This document shows positions 1 through 8,313 of a DNA stretch of 64,000 nucleotides, one piece after another; the stretch's first letter is position 1; every line of letters begins with the position of its first letter. A model generated the notes under the pieces. That model searched no databases. It had not been told where the DNA came from and saw only the letters and a list, made by a program, of their open reading frames with translations. Origin of the DNA: Marixanthomonas ophiurae (lineage in GTDB: Bacteria > Bacteroidota > Bacteroidia > Flavobacteriales > Flavobacteriaceae); contig NZ_QVID01000002.1 in NCBI RefSeq assembly GCF_003413745.1, positions 744,001-808,000 of the forward strand, written 5' to 3'. Both the position numbers and the translations under genes were made by a program.

Positions 1-27
1 TTTAAACGTTAACAAAACTATCGTACA

Positions 28-687
28 ATGAGACTTGTAATACAGATAATTCTTTGGATTGTTATTATCTTTCTAGGATACCAGCTTTATAGCTCCATCA
101 ATGGGCCATATGAATTTAATAAAGAAAAAGAAGTTCGCTATCAAAAAGTTATTAATAACTTAAAAGATATAAGAGATGCAGAATTAGCTCACCAAGAAAT
201 TGCAGGTAATTTTACAGGAAGTTTTGATAGTTTAGTTCGTTTTATAGATACTGCGCAATTTGCAATTACACAAAGACGTGATTCAGTTTATGCAGATGTT
301 GAGAAAAATAAAGCATATGGCATTGATGAAGGATACTTTATTACAGAATCACTAATAGATACACTTAGCTTTACCCCTGTAAAAGATTCTTTATTCGGTT
401 CAGATCGTTATAAGACAATGATGAATGTTCCTGTTAAAGGAGTTGATGCAAAGTTTAAACTTGAAGCGGGAAGTATTATGAAAAATGGAAGTAAGTATTC
501 TGTTTTTGAAGCGAGCATACCAAAAGATGTAGTATTACAAGGAATGGATGAAGAGTTGGTTTATCAAGAAAAGCAAGCAAATACTGTAGAAGGAGTTCGA
601 GGTGATAAAGTACAAGTTGGATCTATGGAAGAAATAACAACTAATGGTAACTGGGGAAAATCATATGACTCAGCCGATAACCAATAA
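28..687 (+). CDS. Conserved hypothetical membrane-anchored protein
   Basis: 219 residues. One hydrophobic segment at residues 4-20 acts as a signal anchor; the rest is hydrophilic and probably periplasmic. A lysine- and glutamate-rich stretch (about residues 31-55) containing NLKDIRDAELAHQ may form a helix behind the anchor, somewhat like the N-terminal helix of pilin-like proteins, but I see no processing site. No catalytic motif is recognisable. Its 3' end overlaps the start of the DUF3822 gene by 23 bases, so the two are probably translated from one message. Function unknown. Confidence 0.75.
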   Translation: MRLVIQIILWIVIIFLGYQLYSSINGPYEFNKEKEVRYQKVINNLKDIRDAELAHQEIAGNFTGSFDSLVRFIDTAQFAITQRRDSVYADVEKNKAYGIDEGYFITESLIDTLSFTPVKDSLFGSDRYKTMMNVPVKGVDAKFKLEAGSIMKNGSKYSVFEASIPKDVVLQGMDEELVYQEKQANTVEGVRGDKVQVGSMEEITTNGNWGKSYDSADNQ

Positions 688-1489
688 AAATACCTTACAT
701 ATCAATAAAAGTCTGTCCGTTCAAATTTCTTTGACCGGACTTTCTTTTTTAGTCACAACGAGTGACAATAAGGAGGTATTATATTTTCTAGAAGAAAAAT
801 TTGAGAGTTCCACTCCTCCAGAAGAATTACTTACTACGATTGAGACTATCATAAATAGCAATGAAGAACTACAACATAGTTTTAATCAAGTAACCTTACT
901 CTACGCTACAAACTTATATGCTCTTGTACCGTATTCTCTTTTTGATGAAACGAAAGCTAGCGAATATTTAAAATTTAATTCAAAAATACTAGCCAACGAT
1001 TTTATTTCACACGATAGGTTGAAGAATCAAGATATTGTTATTGTTTATGTTCCGTATATTAATATAAACAATTACTTTTTTGAAAAATATGGGTCCTTTC
1101 AATATTATCATGCTACTTCAATATTGATACCAACCATACTTAAAGCAGAGAAATTTATAAAAGAACCGAAAGTATATATAAGTGTTCAATCTGAAAGTTT
1201 TGACTGTATCATTGTTAAAGATGGTGGTTTAAAACTTTGTAATACCTTTTCATACAGAACAGCAGAAGATTTTATATATTATTTATTATTCTGTATGGAG
1301 CAACTTAAACTCAATCCAGAACGTACTGAAGTTGTATTAATGGGGAACATTGAAAAAGAAAGCGATGTTTTTGAAATACTCTATACATATGTAAGAAATG
1401 TATCTTTCGCTTCAGAAAACTTTTCTGATTTATCTTTTTCTGAAAAAATGAATAAGCATCAACATTTCGTGTTAAAAAACAGTTTATAA
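665..1489 (+). CDS. DUF3822 family protein
   Basis: 274 residues from the ATG at 665. An in-frame ATG at 644 exists but lies deeper inside the upstream gene, and MTQPITNKN is the more typical beginning. The sequence resembles the Bacteroidota family DUF3822 (features such as LHINKSLSVQISLTGLSF and the VPYININNYFFEKYG segment). Structurally this family looks like an actin/ASKHA-type fold without obvious catalytic residues; that is inference. The stop codon overlaps the rsmD ATG (TAATG), so the pair is translationally coupled, a linkage common in flavobacteria. Biochemical role unknown. Confidence 0.8.
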   Translation: MTQPITNKNTLHINKSLSVQISLTGLSFLVTTSDNKEVLYFLEEKFESSTPPEELLTTIETIINSNEELQHSFNQVTLLYATNLYALVPYSLFDETKASEYLKFNSKILANDFISHDRLKNQDIVIVYVPYININNYFFEKYGSFQYYHATSILIPTILKAEKFIKEPKVYISVQSESFDCIIVKDGGLKLCNTFSYRTAEDFIYYLLFCMEQLKLNPERTEVVLMGNIEKESDVFEILYTYVRNVSFASENFSDLSFSEKMNKHQHFVLKNSL

Positions 1490-2025
1490 TGCGCATAATT
1501 TCTGGAACACATAAAGGAAGACGATTAATTGCTCCAAAAACACTTCCTGTTAGACCTACTACTGATTTTGCCAAGGAAGCACTCTTCAATATTTTGGGAA
1601 ATTCACTTTATTTTAATGAAATTAGCTTGTTAGATTTATTTGCCGGTACCGGAAATATTAGTTACGAATTTGCTTCACGCGGGACCGAAAAAATTACAGC
1701 AGTAGATGTTCATCACGGCTGTGTAAAATACATAAAGAAAACAGCTGAGGAATTAGAGTTTCCTATTGAAACTATAAAATCTGATGTAATAAAATACCTC
1801 TCGGCTGTATCATCTAAGTTCGATGTTGTTTTCGCCGACCCACCGTATAAGTTTGAAGTTCAACAGTTCGAGGAAATTATAGGAAAAATCTTTCAAAACG
1901 ACTTGATAAATACAAACGGATTAGTTATCATTGAACACTCAAAAGACACCGATCTTTCACACTTGTCTCAATTTAAAGAGTTTCGCAGGTACGGTGGGTC
2001 TGTCTTTAGTTTTTTTCAGTTATAA
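1489..2025 (+). CDS. rsmD: 16S rRNA (guanine966-N2)-methyltransferase RsmD
   Basis: 178 residues, the usual family length. RsmD transfers a methyl group from S-adenosylmethionine to the N2 of G966 in 16S rRNA of the small subunit. Visible motifs: N-terminal MRIISGTHKGRRL, the SAM-binding LDLFAGTG at 48-55, the acidic strand-end AVDVHH at 71-76, and the catalytic DPPY at 117-120, which is diagnostic of N2/N6 amino-methyltransferases. The start overlaps the stop of the upstream DUF3822 gene, indicating an operon. No odd feature apart from the compact overlap. Confidence 0.93.
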   Translation: MRIISGTHKGRRLIAPKTLPVRPTTDFAKEALFNILGNSLYFNEISLLDLFAGTGNISYEFASRGTEKITAVDVHHGCVKYIKKTAEELEFPIETIKSDVIKYLSAVSSKFDVVFADPPYKFEVQQFEEIIGKIFQNDLINTNGLVIIEHSKDTDLSHLSQFKEFRRYGGSVFSFFQL

Positions 2026-2030
2026 AGCAT

Positions 2031-2420
2031 ATGTTATCCCCAGAACCTATTTTAGTAGAATTAGAATTCGGTACTCTTGAAATACACGAAAATTGCGTTA
2101 TTTCAACCATTAATGAAGGTATTCTTTTTGATAAAGAAGAACGTAAAAAAATGTATGAAGTTTTTGAGAAGTATTTTGAAGGGAAACCCTTTATTTATAT
2201 TTCAAATCGAAAAAACGATTACACTGTTAACCCAACAAGCTACTTACAGGAAGACCATTTTAGCAACCATTTAGTAGGAATGGCCGTGTTGTGCTACTCT
2301 CAATCTTCTTATGATAATGCACTATTTGAAAAACAGTTCTACAAACGTGCCTTCAATGTTTTTTATACCGTTGAGGCGTGTAAACTTTGGGCAAAAGAAA
2401 TTTTACATAACAAAAACTAG
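2031..2420 (+). CDS. Small STAS/SEC14-like hypothetical protein, copy 1
   Basis: 129 residues, beginning five bases after the rsmD stop, so probably the last gene of that operon. It is clearly paralogous to the next gene: shared features include ENxVxSTIxEGxxFD, a YTVNPTxY segment and the C-terminal SxYxxALFEKxFYK. The predicted alternating strand/helix pattern looks like the STAS/SEC14-like small proteins found in flavobacteria, but no ligand or partner can be deduced. No signal peptide or membrane segment, so cytoplasmic. Function unknown. Confidence 0.75.
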   Translation: MLSPEPILVELEFGTLEIHENCVISTINEGILFDKEERKKMYEVFEKYFEGKPFIYISNRKNDYTVNPTSYLQEDHFSNHLVGMAVLCYSQSSYDNALFEKQFYKRAFNVFYTVEACKLWAKEILHNKN

Positions 2421-2543
2421 TTGTTTTATTAAATTATCAAATAGTTTGTTAAATAAATAAAAAAATCTTATACTACCTTAAGTAATTTTCCTCCCCATTC
2501 AATAAAGAGATACGGATGACGTATACTCGATTAATAACTCGTT

Positions 2544-2945
2544 ATGAGTTTACAACCTTTTAAAACAATTGACCTTAGTTACATGTCACTTGAATTGTAT
2601 GAAAACTATGTGGTTTCAACAATTAAAGAAGGAACTTCGTTTGATTTTCCGCATTTGGCAGAATTTTTTGAAATACTTGAAAATTATTATAATGGAAAAG
2701 CTATTGTTTCTATAGCACAAAGAATACACGATTACACCGTTAACCCGACCTGTTATATGGTCGCTTCTAAAAAACTAAATCTAATTGGAATTGCCATAGT
2801 ATGCTCATCAAAATCTGCTTATGAAACTGCATTATTCGAAAAGAGGTTCTATAAAGATACTTATGAACCTTTTCATTCATTAGAAGAAGCTATCGAATGG
2901 TCAAACGAACTTATTGAAAAGTATAATAAAAATGCAGGCCTATAA
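2544..2945 (+). CDS. Small STAS/SEC14-like hypothetical protein, copy 2
   Basis: 133 residues, paralogue of the gene just upstream (same ENYVVSTIKEG, HDYTVNPTCY and ALFEKRFYK positions). A 123-base AT-rich gap separates the two, so copy 2 may have its own promoter. Its last codons (Ala-Gly-Leu-stop, 2934-2945) overlap the 3' strand of helix P1 of the RNase P RNA gene on the opposite strand, so this C-terminus is constrained by the RNA. Cytoplasmic; function unknown. Confidence 0.75.
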   Translation: MSLQPFKTIDLSYMSLELYENYVVSTIKEGTSFDFPHLAEFFEILENYYNGKAIVSIAQRIHDYTVNPTCYMVASKKLNLIGIAIVCSSKSAYETALFEKRFYKDTYEPFHSLEEAIEWSNELIEKYNKNAGL

Positions 2946-3238
2946 GCCGGATTCTGTATTCCGAAGTATTTCGAAATCCTCATCATTTATCTGGACATAT
3001 TGTTGCCAATATGCTCTATCTGCCTACCCTCCTGCATCGGGCGGGAACCCTTGAGCACAGGTTTACGTGGCATTTCACCGCATAGAGTTTACCTGGTTTC
3101 ACTACAGCATTACCTGTACATTCTTTCTGTTGCACTTGTCCGCCTCCAAAAAATGGAGTGACGGCTGTTAGCCGCTATGCTTCCCTATGGTGTCCGGACT
3201 TTCCTTCCTAATAAATTAGAACGATAAGGCGGCCTGCG
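2934..3238 (-). ncRNA. rnpB: RNase P RNA (bacterial class A type)
   Basis: Catalytic RNA of RNase P, which removes 5' leaders from tRNA precursors. On the minus strand the conserved block GGAAAGUCCGGAC is present (complement of 3191-3206), as are GGUGAAAUGCCACG-like and AGGGUGGGC/GAGGGUAGGCAGA-type conserved core segments. The ends pair: GCAGGCC at 3231-3237 (minus strand) with GGCCUGC at 2934-2940 forms helix P1. The 3' end overlaps the last 12 bases of the convergent coding region. No downstream U-run was needed to set the end; boundaries are accurate to a few bases. Confidence 0.95.
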
Positions 3239-3241
3239 CTG

Positions 3242-3249
3242 CAAAAGTA
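3242..3249 (-). promoter_or_regulatory. -7 box of the rnpB promoter
   Basis: The minus strand reads TACTTTTG, an exact match to the Bacteroidota -7 consensus TAnnTTTG, ending about five bases before the predicted 5' end of helix P1 of the RNase P RNA. I do not see a clear TTG at the -33 position. Confidence 0.65.
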
Positions 3250-3314
3250 ACCCAATGTTAATAAATACAGTAAAAATGAAACACCTTATTTTTTAAAATG
3301 ATACCAGACATAGT

Positions 3315-3322
3315 TATATTTG
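3315..3322 (+). promoter_or_regulatory. Candidate -7 box for dnaX
   Basis: TATATTTG matches TAnnTTTG and lies nine bases before the chosen dnaX ATG at 3332, implying a very short leader. There is no clear TTG upstream, so this is moderate evidence only. Confidence 0.45.
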
Positions 3323-3331
3323 TTAGCAACT

Positions 3332-5206
3332 ATGGAACACTTTATTGTATCTGCCCGAAAATACCGCCCCACACAATTTAAAGATGTGGTTGGGCAACAA
3401 GCTATTACCAATACATTAAACAATGCCATAGAGAATGATCATTTAGCACAAGCGCTTCTATTTACAGGACCTCGAGGCGTGGGAAAAACTACGTGTGCTC
3501 GTATTTTAGCAAAAAAAATAAATCAAGACGGCACACAACAAGAAGACGAAGATTTTGCTTTTAATATATTTGAATTAGATGCGGCTTCCAATAACTCGGT
3601 AGATGATATTCGTAACTTGATAGATCAAGTACGAATACCACCGCAAGTTGGTAGTTACAAAGTCTATATTATTGACGAGGTACATATGCTTTCTTCAGCA
3701 GCTTTTAATGCTTTTTTAAAAACGCTTGAAGAGCCACCAAAACACGCTATTTTTATATTAGCAACTACTGAAAAACATAAAATAATCCCTACCATCCTCT
3801 CTCGTTGTCAAATTTTTGACTTCAGAAGAATAACCGTAAGTGATATCAAAGGGCATTTAGCCGATGTAGCCAAACAAGAAGGAATCGATGCTGAAGACGA
3901 TGCTTTGCATGTAATCGCTCAAAAAGCAGATGGCGCATTACGAGATGCACTATCTATTTTTGATAGAGTAGTTAGCTTTTCAGGGAAAGAATTAACACGT
4001 CAAGCCGTTACCGAAAATTTAAACGTTCTTGATTACACCTACTACTTTCAAATTACAGATTTATTGCTGGATAACAATATACCAGAGGTTTTACTCGCTT
4101 ATAACAACATACTAGCAAAAGGCTTTGATGGCCACCATTTTATTATGGGGCTTGCCTCCCACTTCCGTGATTTATTGGTTTGTAAAAGTCAAGAAACTAT
4201 CGAACTTCTTGAAGTTGGTGAGCAAGTAAAAGCTATGTATTTTGAGCAATCACAAAAAACAACGCATACTTTTTTAATTGAAGCCATTGAGATAGCGAAT
4301 GGTTGTGATTTACAATACAAAACGAGTCGTAACCAACGTCTTTTAATTGAGTTATGTTTAATGCAACTAGCGTCTCTTACCGCTAGCGGTGAAAAAAAAA
4401 AGCATAGCAGCAACGGAAACGCCTCAAAAAAGCGATACGTAATCCCGCCTTCTCACTTTAAAGCTACTGAAAAAGAGAAAACTACACCTTCTTCTTCGGA
4501 AACAGTACCTCCAAAACCTAAAGTTGAATCAACAATAGAAAAGGCGTCCTCAGAAGAGCCAGTATATTCTTCAAATGAAGATGTGAAACCGGAAAAAGAA
4601 GAAGCAGAACCAACTTCAACAATAGCTGAACCTAAACCAGAACCGGAAGTTGAAAAAGAGCAAAATTCTGAAGTTGAAACTAAGAATGATGATTCAGGAA
4701 GTAAGATTGCAGATAAACGCTCTCAAATTATAACTGAGTACGGTAACAAGAAAGTTTCTGCCTTATCGCTGAAGAGCATCCGTAAAAAGCAAGAACTTAA
4801 AAAAGAGCAATTAGCTAATCAGCCTGACGAAGAAAACCTACCAACAGACCCTTTCTCGGAAGACGAAATGCGCACTGCTTGGACGCAATATGCAAAAAAA
4901 GTAGAAACCGATGGTAAGTATAATTTGCTTTCACATCTTACAATGGGCATCCCAAAATTAGATGGTAATATTATTCACTTAGAATTTCCAAATGACACGA
5001 TAAAGGTTGAAGTAGAACGCGCTAAATATGACTTATTAGGGTTTTTAAGAGAGAAACTTCAAAACTATAATATTGATCTTGACATTCTAGTGAATGAAAC
5101 GGTACAAAAGAAATATGCCTATACCACCCGGGAAAAATTTGATAAACTCACTCAAAAGAATCCTGCACTTGAGAAATTGCGACGTGAGTTTGATTTGGAT
5201 ATTTAA
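3332..5206 (+). CDS. dnaX: DNA polymerase III subunits gamma/tau
   Basis: Clamp-loader ATPase of the replicative polymerase. 624 residues from ATG 3332; a TTG at 3320 is in frame but MEHFIVSARKYRP is the standard family start. Walker A GPRGVGKT at 46-53, Walker B DEVH at 115-118 and the sensor/arginine-finger segment SRC at 157-159. Residues about 370-520 are a low-complexity Pro/Glu/Ser/Lys linker, followed by a C-terminal tau-like domain. Oddity: the four-cysteine zinc module normally inserted after the first helix following Walker A is absent; residues 62-76 are a short acidic loop (NQDGTQQEDED). I recall similar loss in other flavobacteria. Confidence 0.94.
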   Translation: MEHFIVSARKYRPTQFKDVVGQQAITNTLNNAIENDHLAQALLFTGPRGVGKTTCARILAKKINQDGTQQEDEDFAFNIFELDAASNNSVDDIRNLIDQVRIPPQVGSYKVYIIDEVHMLSSAAFNAFLKTLEEPPKHAIFILATTEKHKIIPTILSRCQIFDFRRITVSDIKGHLADVAKQEGIDAEDDALHVIAQKADGALRDALSIFDRVVSFSGKELTRQAVTENLNVLDYTYYFQITDLLLDNNIPEVLLAYNNILAKGFDGHHFIMGLASHFRDLLVCKSQETIELLEVGEQVKAMYFEQSQKTTHTFLIEAIEIANGCDLQYKTSRNQRLLIELCLMQLASLTASGEKKKHSSNGNASKKRYVIPPSHFKATEKEKTTPSSSETVPPKPKVESTIEKASSEEPVYSSNEDVKPEKEEAEPTSTIAEPKPEPEVEKEQNSEVETKNDDSGSKIADKRSQIITEYGNKKVSALSLKSIRKKQELKKEQLANQPDEENLPTDPFSEDEMRTAWTQYAKKVETDGKYNLLSHLTMGIPKLDGNIIHLEFPNDTIKVEVERAKYDLLGFLREKLQNYNIDLDILVNETVQKKYAYTTREKFDKLTQKNPALEKLRREFDLDI

Positions 5207-5228
5207 CTATGTTAGCAAACATTTAAAA

Positions 5229-5747
5229 ATGAATAAGAGTAAAATAATTTCATCATCATACTTTTATATTGGCATACTGATAATAATTCTTGTCGGACTT
5301 GAACTCTTTGCTGCGGATTTAGCTTATGAAAATTATGGATGGGCAGAATCTGCAATACTATTTATTATGATTCTTTTGAATGCTATTCCTATCATTTTAT
5401 TATATTTTAAAAAAAGGTTGATTTCATTGATCATTTTACTCGGGCTTGGTATTATTATTATTCCAAATCAATTAATTGTAGCTAAAAAGTTAATTTTACT
5501 AAAAGAAGAAGCAGCGAACATTGTCAACTTTGCATATCTTAAAAAGTTAAAAACAGGTAATTTTCCTGATACTATATCTGATTACAAGTTTGTCAACCCC
5601 AAATTGAAAGAACATTTTGATTATAGTAGATTCATTGATAATTCTAACGAAGATAATTTTCAAGTGACATATTATGTCGGAACAACTCATACATCTCATT
5701 TTTATACGCACAATAACGGTCCAAATTGGTATTATTACGATGATTAA
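5229..5747 (+). CDS. Hypothetical membrane protein
   Basis: 172 residues from ATG 5229. The frame stays open upstream into dnaX, but starting there would put a polar peptide before the first membrane helix and a long overlap with dnaX. Three hydrophobic segments at about residues 9-29, 37-56 and 60-80, then a soluble C-terminal part ending in aromatic-rich NNGPNWYYYDD. No recognised domain. It lies alone between dnaX and the tRNA hydroxylase gene and looks like a lineage-specific gene. Function unknown. Confidence 0.6.
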   Translation: MNKSKIISSSYFYIGILIIILVGLELFAADLAYENYGWAESAILFIMILLNAIPIILLYFKKRLISLIILLGLGIIIIPNQLIVAKKLILLKEEAANIVNFAYLKKLKTGNFPDTISDYKFVNPKLKEHFDYSRFIDNSNEDNFQVTYYVGTTHTSHFYTHNNGPNWYYYDD

Positions 5748-5926
5748 AAAGTTTGGCCTACAACACTCATTTATAAAATATATTTAAAATAAGCTTTAAG
5801 AAAGATTTGTAATTTCTTATAAAGCCCTCCAAACTCTTAAATTTGGCTTTTAAGAATGATAAAGCAAAGAAGTTCGTTCTATACTTAATTTGTATTTTTA
5901 CATTCCAGAATTAATACTTTAAAACT

Positions 5927-6508
5927 ATGCTAGGCTTACAACTTCCAACCGATCCCAGATGGGTAAATATTGTAGAAAAAAATGTAGAAGAGATTTTGAC
6001 TGATCACGCTTTTTGTGAACAGAAAGCGGCTTCTACAGCAATCTCTTTTATCGTTACCTACCCTGAATATACGGAGTTAGTACAAGAGATGACCGCTTTG
6101 GTTAAGGAGGAGATCAGTCATTTTAAAATGGTACACGACCGGATTATAGAACGTGGTTGGACCTTAGGTCGTGACCGAAAAGATCTCTACGTAAATAAAT
6201 TGATGCAGTTTTTCCCAAAAGGAGGAAGCCGAATCACTAATCTAGTACATCGATTACTTTATGCGGCGTTGATTGAAGCCAGAAGTTGTGAAAGATTCCG
6301 TTTACTAAGTGAAGAATTGGAAGACAAAGAATTAGCATTATTTTATAAAAATTTAATGGTAAGCGAAGCCAACCATTATACTATGTTTTTAGGTTTTGCT
6401 CGTAAATACGGAGATCGTAAAGAAGTTGACAAAAAATGGAACGCATTATTGGCGCACGAAGCAGAAATAATGAAAGATTTAAGTAAAAGCGAAACCATGC
6501 ACGGATAA
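5927..6508 (+). CDS. miaE: tRNA 2-methylthio-N6-isopentenyl adenosine-37 hydroxylase (MiaE type)
   Basis: 193 residues. MiaE is a non-haem diiron monooxygenase that hydroxylates the isopentenyl group of ms2i6A37 in tRNA. The ferritin-like four-helix pattern is visible with probable iron ligands Glu31 (CEQKAA), Glu62 and His65 (EEISH), Glu117 (IEARS), Glu147 and His150 (EANH). The spacing is as expected for the family. No signal peptide. The gene stands between unrelated genes, with a 179-base AT-rich gap upstream. Homologues across Bacteroidota carry this annotation; in vivo substrate is inferred. Confidence 0.88.
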   Translation: MLGLQLPTDPRWVNIVEKNVEEILTDHAFCEQKAASTAISFIVTYPEYTELVQEMTALVKEEISHFKMVHDRIIERGWTLGRDRKDLYVNKLMQFFPKGGSRITNLVHRLLYAALIEARSCERFRLLSEELEDKELALFYKNLMVSEANHYTMFLGFARKYGDRKEVDKKWNALLAHEAEIMKDLSKSETMHG

Positions 6509-6537
6509 CATTTTATCTGCTTTTAATAACTTAATTT

Positions 6538-7401
6538 ATCGAAAAAGAATCTCATATAGTTCCTTTACTGGAAACCCCTACTCGACTATCAGATTATGTA
6601 GGTGGCGTTTTTAAAACCATTCCTTCACGAAAGGGAATGAAAAAGGCTATTGATAAAGGCTTGGTTTCAGTCAATGGAACTGTCGCCACAACAGGAAAGT
6701 TTTTAAGCGGTGGGGAAAAAATCATTCTTTCTTCTGAAAAATATAAAAGCGATAATCCAATTTTAAAACTACCATTAAAAGTTTGTTTTGAAAACAATCA
6801 TCTGGCCATTATTTACAAACCTCCTGGGATTTTAGTTAGTGGCAATAAAAAGAAAACTATTGCCAATGCATTGGTGTATAACTTAACTAAAAGTAGCGCT
6901 ACAGATGCACTTACAACACCGAAACCTGTGCATCGACTTGATTTTCCAACAAGTGGTTTATTATTAATTGCTAAAACGCATACTTCTGTAATCACGCTGA
7001 ATAATCTTTTTAAAGAACGGAACATAAAAAAAACATATCACGCTGTTACGTATGGTGAAATGCCTCTAAAGGGAGTTATTACAACTAATGTAGATGAAAA
7101 AAATGCTTTTACGGAATATAAAGTGTTGCAATCTGAGCCTTCAGAGCGATTCAATTGTTTAAATCTAGTTGAATTGTTTCCAAAAACTGGACGGAAACAT
7201 CAATTGCGAGTTCACCTGTCAAGTATAGGGACACCTATTTTAGGTGATAAAAACTATCATAAAGAGGGATTGTTGTTAAAAGGAAAAGGATTGTTTCTGC
7301 ATGCTTCATCGCTAGAATTCACAGACCCAATTACAAACGAAATTATTGCAATAACGAAAGATCTTCCGAAGAAATTCAGAAAAATATTTCCTAAAAATTA
7401 G
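6538..7401 (+). CDS. RluA-family pseudouridine synthase with S4 domain, non-canonical start
   Basis: Converts uridine to pseudouridine in rRNA or tRNA. The catalytic block HRLDFPTSGL is complete (Asp102 counted from ATG 6637), followed by the GRKHQLRVHL segment. The S4 RNA-binding domain runs from RLSDYV through IPSRKGMKKAIDKGLVSVNG, but the first ATG (6637) falls in its middle. The frame is open upstream to the stop at 6532-6534 and has no ATG, GTG or TTG; candidates are ATC 6538 (Met-Glu-Lys-Glu), ATA 6556 or CTG 6568. I extend to 6538 on homology of the S4 domain; the exact start is uncertain. Exact RNA target unknown. Confidence 0.85.
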   Translation: MEKESHIVPLLETPTRLSDYVGGVFKTIPSRKGMKKAIDKGLVSVNGTVATTGKFLSGGEKIILSSEKYKSDNPILKLPLKVCFENNHLAIIYKPPGILVSGNKKKTIANALVYNLTKSSATDALTTPKPVHRLDFPTSGLLLIAKTHTSVITLNNLFKERNIKKTYHAVTYGEMPLKGVITTNVDEKNAFTEYKVLQSEPSERFNCLNLVELFPKTGRKHQLRVHLSSIGTPILGDKNYHKEGLLLKGKGLFLHASSLEFTDPITNEIIAITKDLPKKFRKIFPKN

Positions 7402-8312
7402 TTGTTTACTTCTAGTTCAGCAGCCAATTTTTCGTTGTGAAGACTTTTTATAATCCCATCGGAGAGTCCAATTTTAGGGACATAGACATTTTTAGCACCG
7501 CTCCATTTCATAGCAGATAAATAAATTCGAGTTGCAGGCACAACCACATCGGCTCTATCTGGATTCATATTTAATTCGGTAATACGCTCATCGTAGCTAA
7601 GCGATTTGATCATATCGTAATACGAACCTAAGTAAAAATAACTAAGGGGTTTGCCTATCTTTTTCCCACTATTTTTATAAATGTGGTTAATATTTCCACC
7701 GGAACCAATTAAAGATACTTTTTTATAGGGTTTGGTGACAGCTTTTATCCATTCTTCTACATCTTGCCAAATGTTTTCCCTTATCATGTTATTGATAATT
7801 CGTACCGTCCCTAGCTTGAAGGACTTAGAGTCAATTGTGTGTCCGTCACTAAATAGCGTAAATTCAGTGCTTCCGCCACCTACATCCACATATAAAAATG
7901 TTTTTTCAGTTTGTATTAATTCCTTTAAATCAGTTGTAGCAATGATTGCAGCTTCATCATTACCATCGATTATATTTATGTTAATACCTGTTTCTTTTTT
8001 TAGTCTTTTAGCGACTTCGCTACCATTTTTAGCCTCACGCATTGCCGAAGTAGCACACGCTCTAAAGCGAGTAACCTCGTGGTTTTTCATTAGTAAATCA
8101 AATGCTTTCATGGCATCAAGCATTCGTAATTGATTTTTTTCTGAAATTTCACCTTCCAAGAAAACATCGGCGCCTAAACGAATAGGAACGCGAACCAAAG
8201 AACGTTTTTTGAAAATAGGGTCTTTTCCCTTTTGTTCAATAACCAAGGCGATTAATAATCTAATTGCATTAGAACCGATGTCTATTGCAGCATATTTTTT
8301 TATTGTAAGCAA
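7398..8312 (-). CDS. ppx: Exopolyphosphatase / Ppx-GppA family phosphatase
   Basis: 304 residues; the short two-domain form without the C-terminal HD-like domains of E. coli Ppx. ASKHA fold: phosphate-1 motif AIDIGSNAIRL at 9-19, phosphate-2 motif DVGGGSTEF at 143-151, Glu120 in the catalytic position, adenosine-type loop GSGGNINH at 203-210. The family releases phosphate from polyphosphate or hydrolyses pppGpp; sequence alone does not choose. It ends on the same bases as the convergent pseudouridine synthase and starts two bases after ppk1, so it is the last gene of a sixA-ppk1-ppx set. Confidence 0.9.
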   Translation of the reverse strand: MLTIKKYAAIDIGSNAIRLLIALVIEQKGKDPIFKKRSLVRVPIRLGADVFLEGEISEKNQLRMLDAMKAFDLLMKNHEVTRFRACATSAMREAKNGSEVAKRLKKETGININIIDGNDEAAIIATTDLKELIQTEKTFLYVDVGGGSTEFTLFSDGHTIDSKSFKLGTVRIINNMIRENIWQDVEEWIKAVTKPYKKVSLIGSGGNINHIYKNSGKKIGKPLSYFYLGSYYDMIKSLSYDERITELNMNPDRADVVVPATRIYLSAMKWSGAKNVYVPKIGLSDGIIKSLHNEKLAAELEVNN

Positions 8313-8313
8313 A

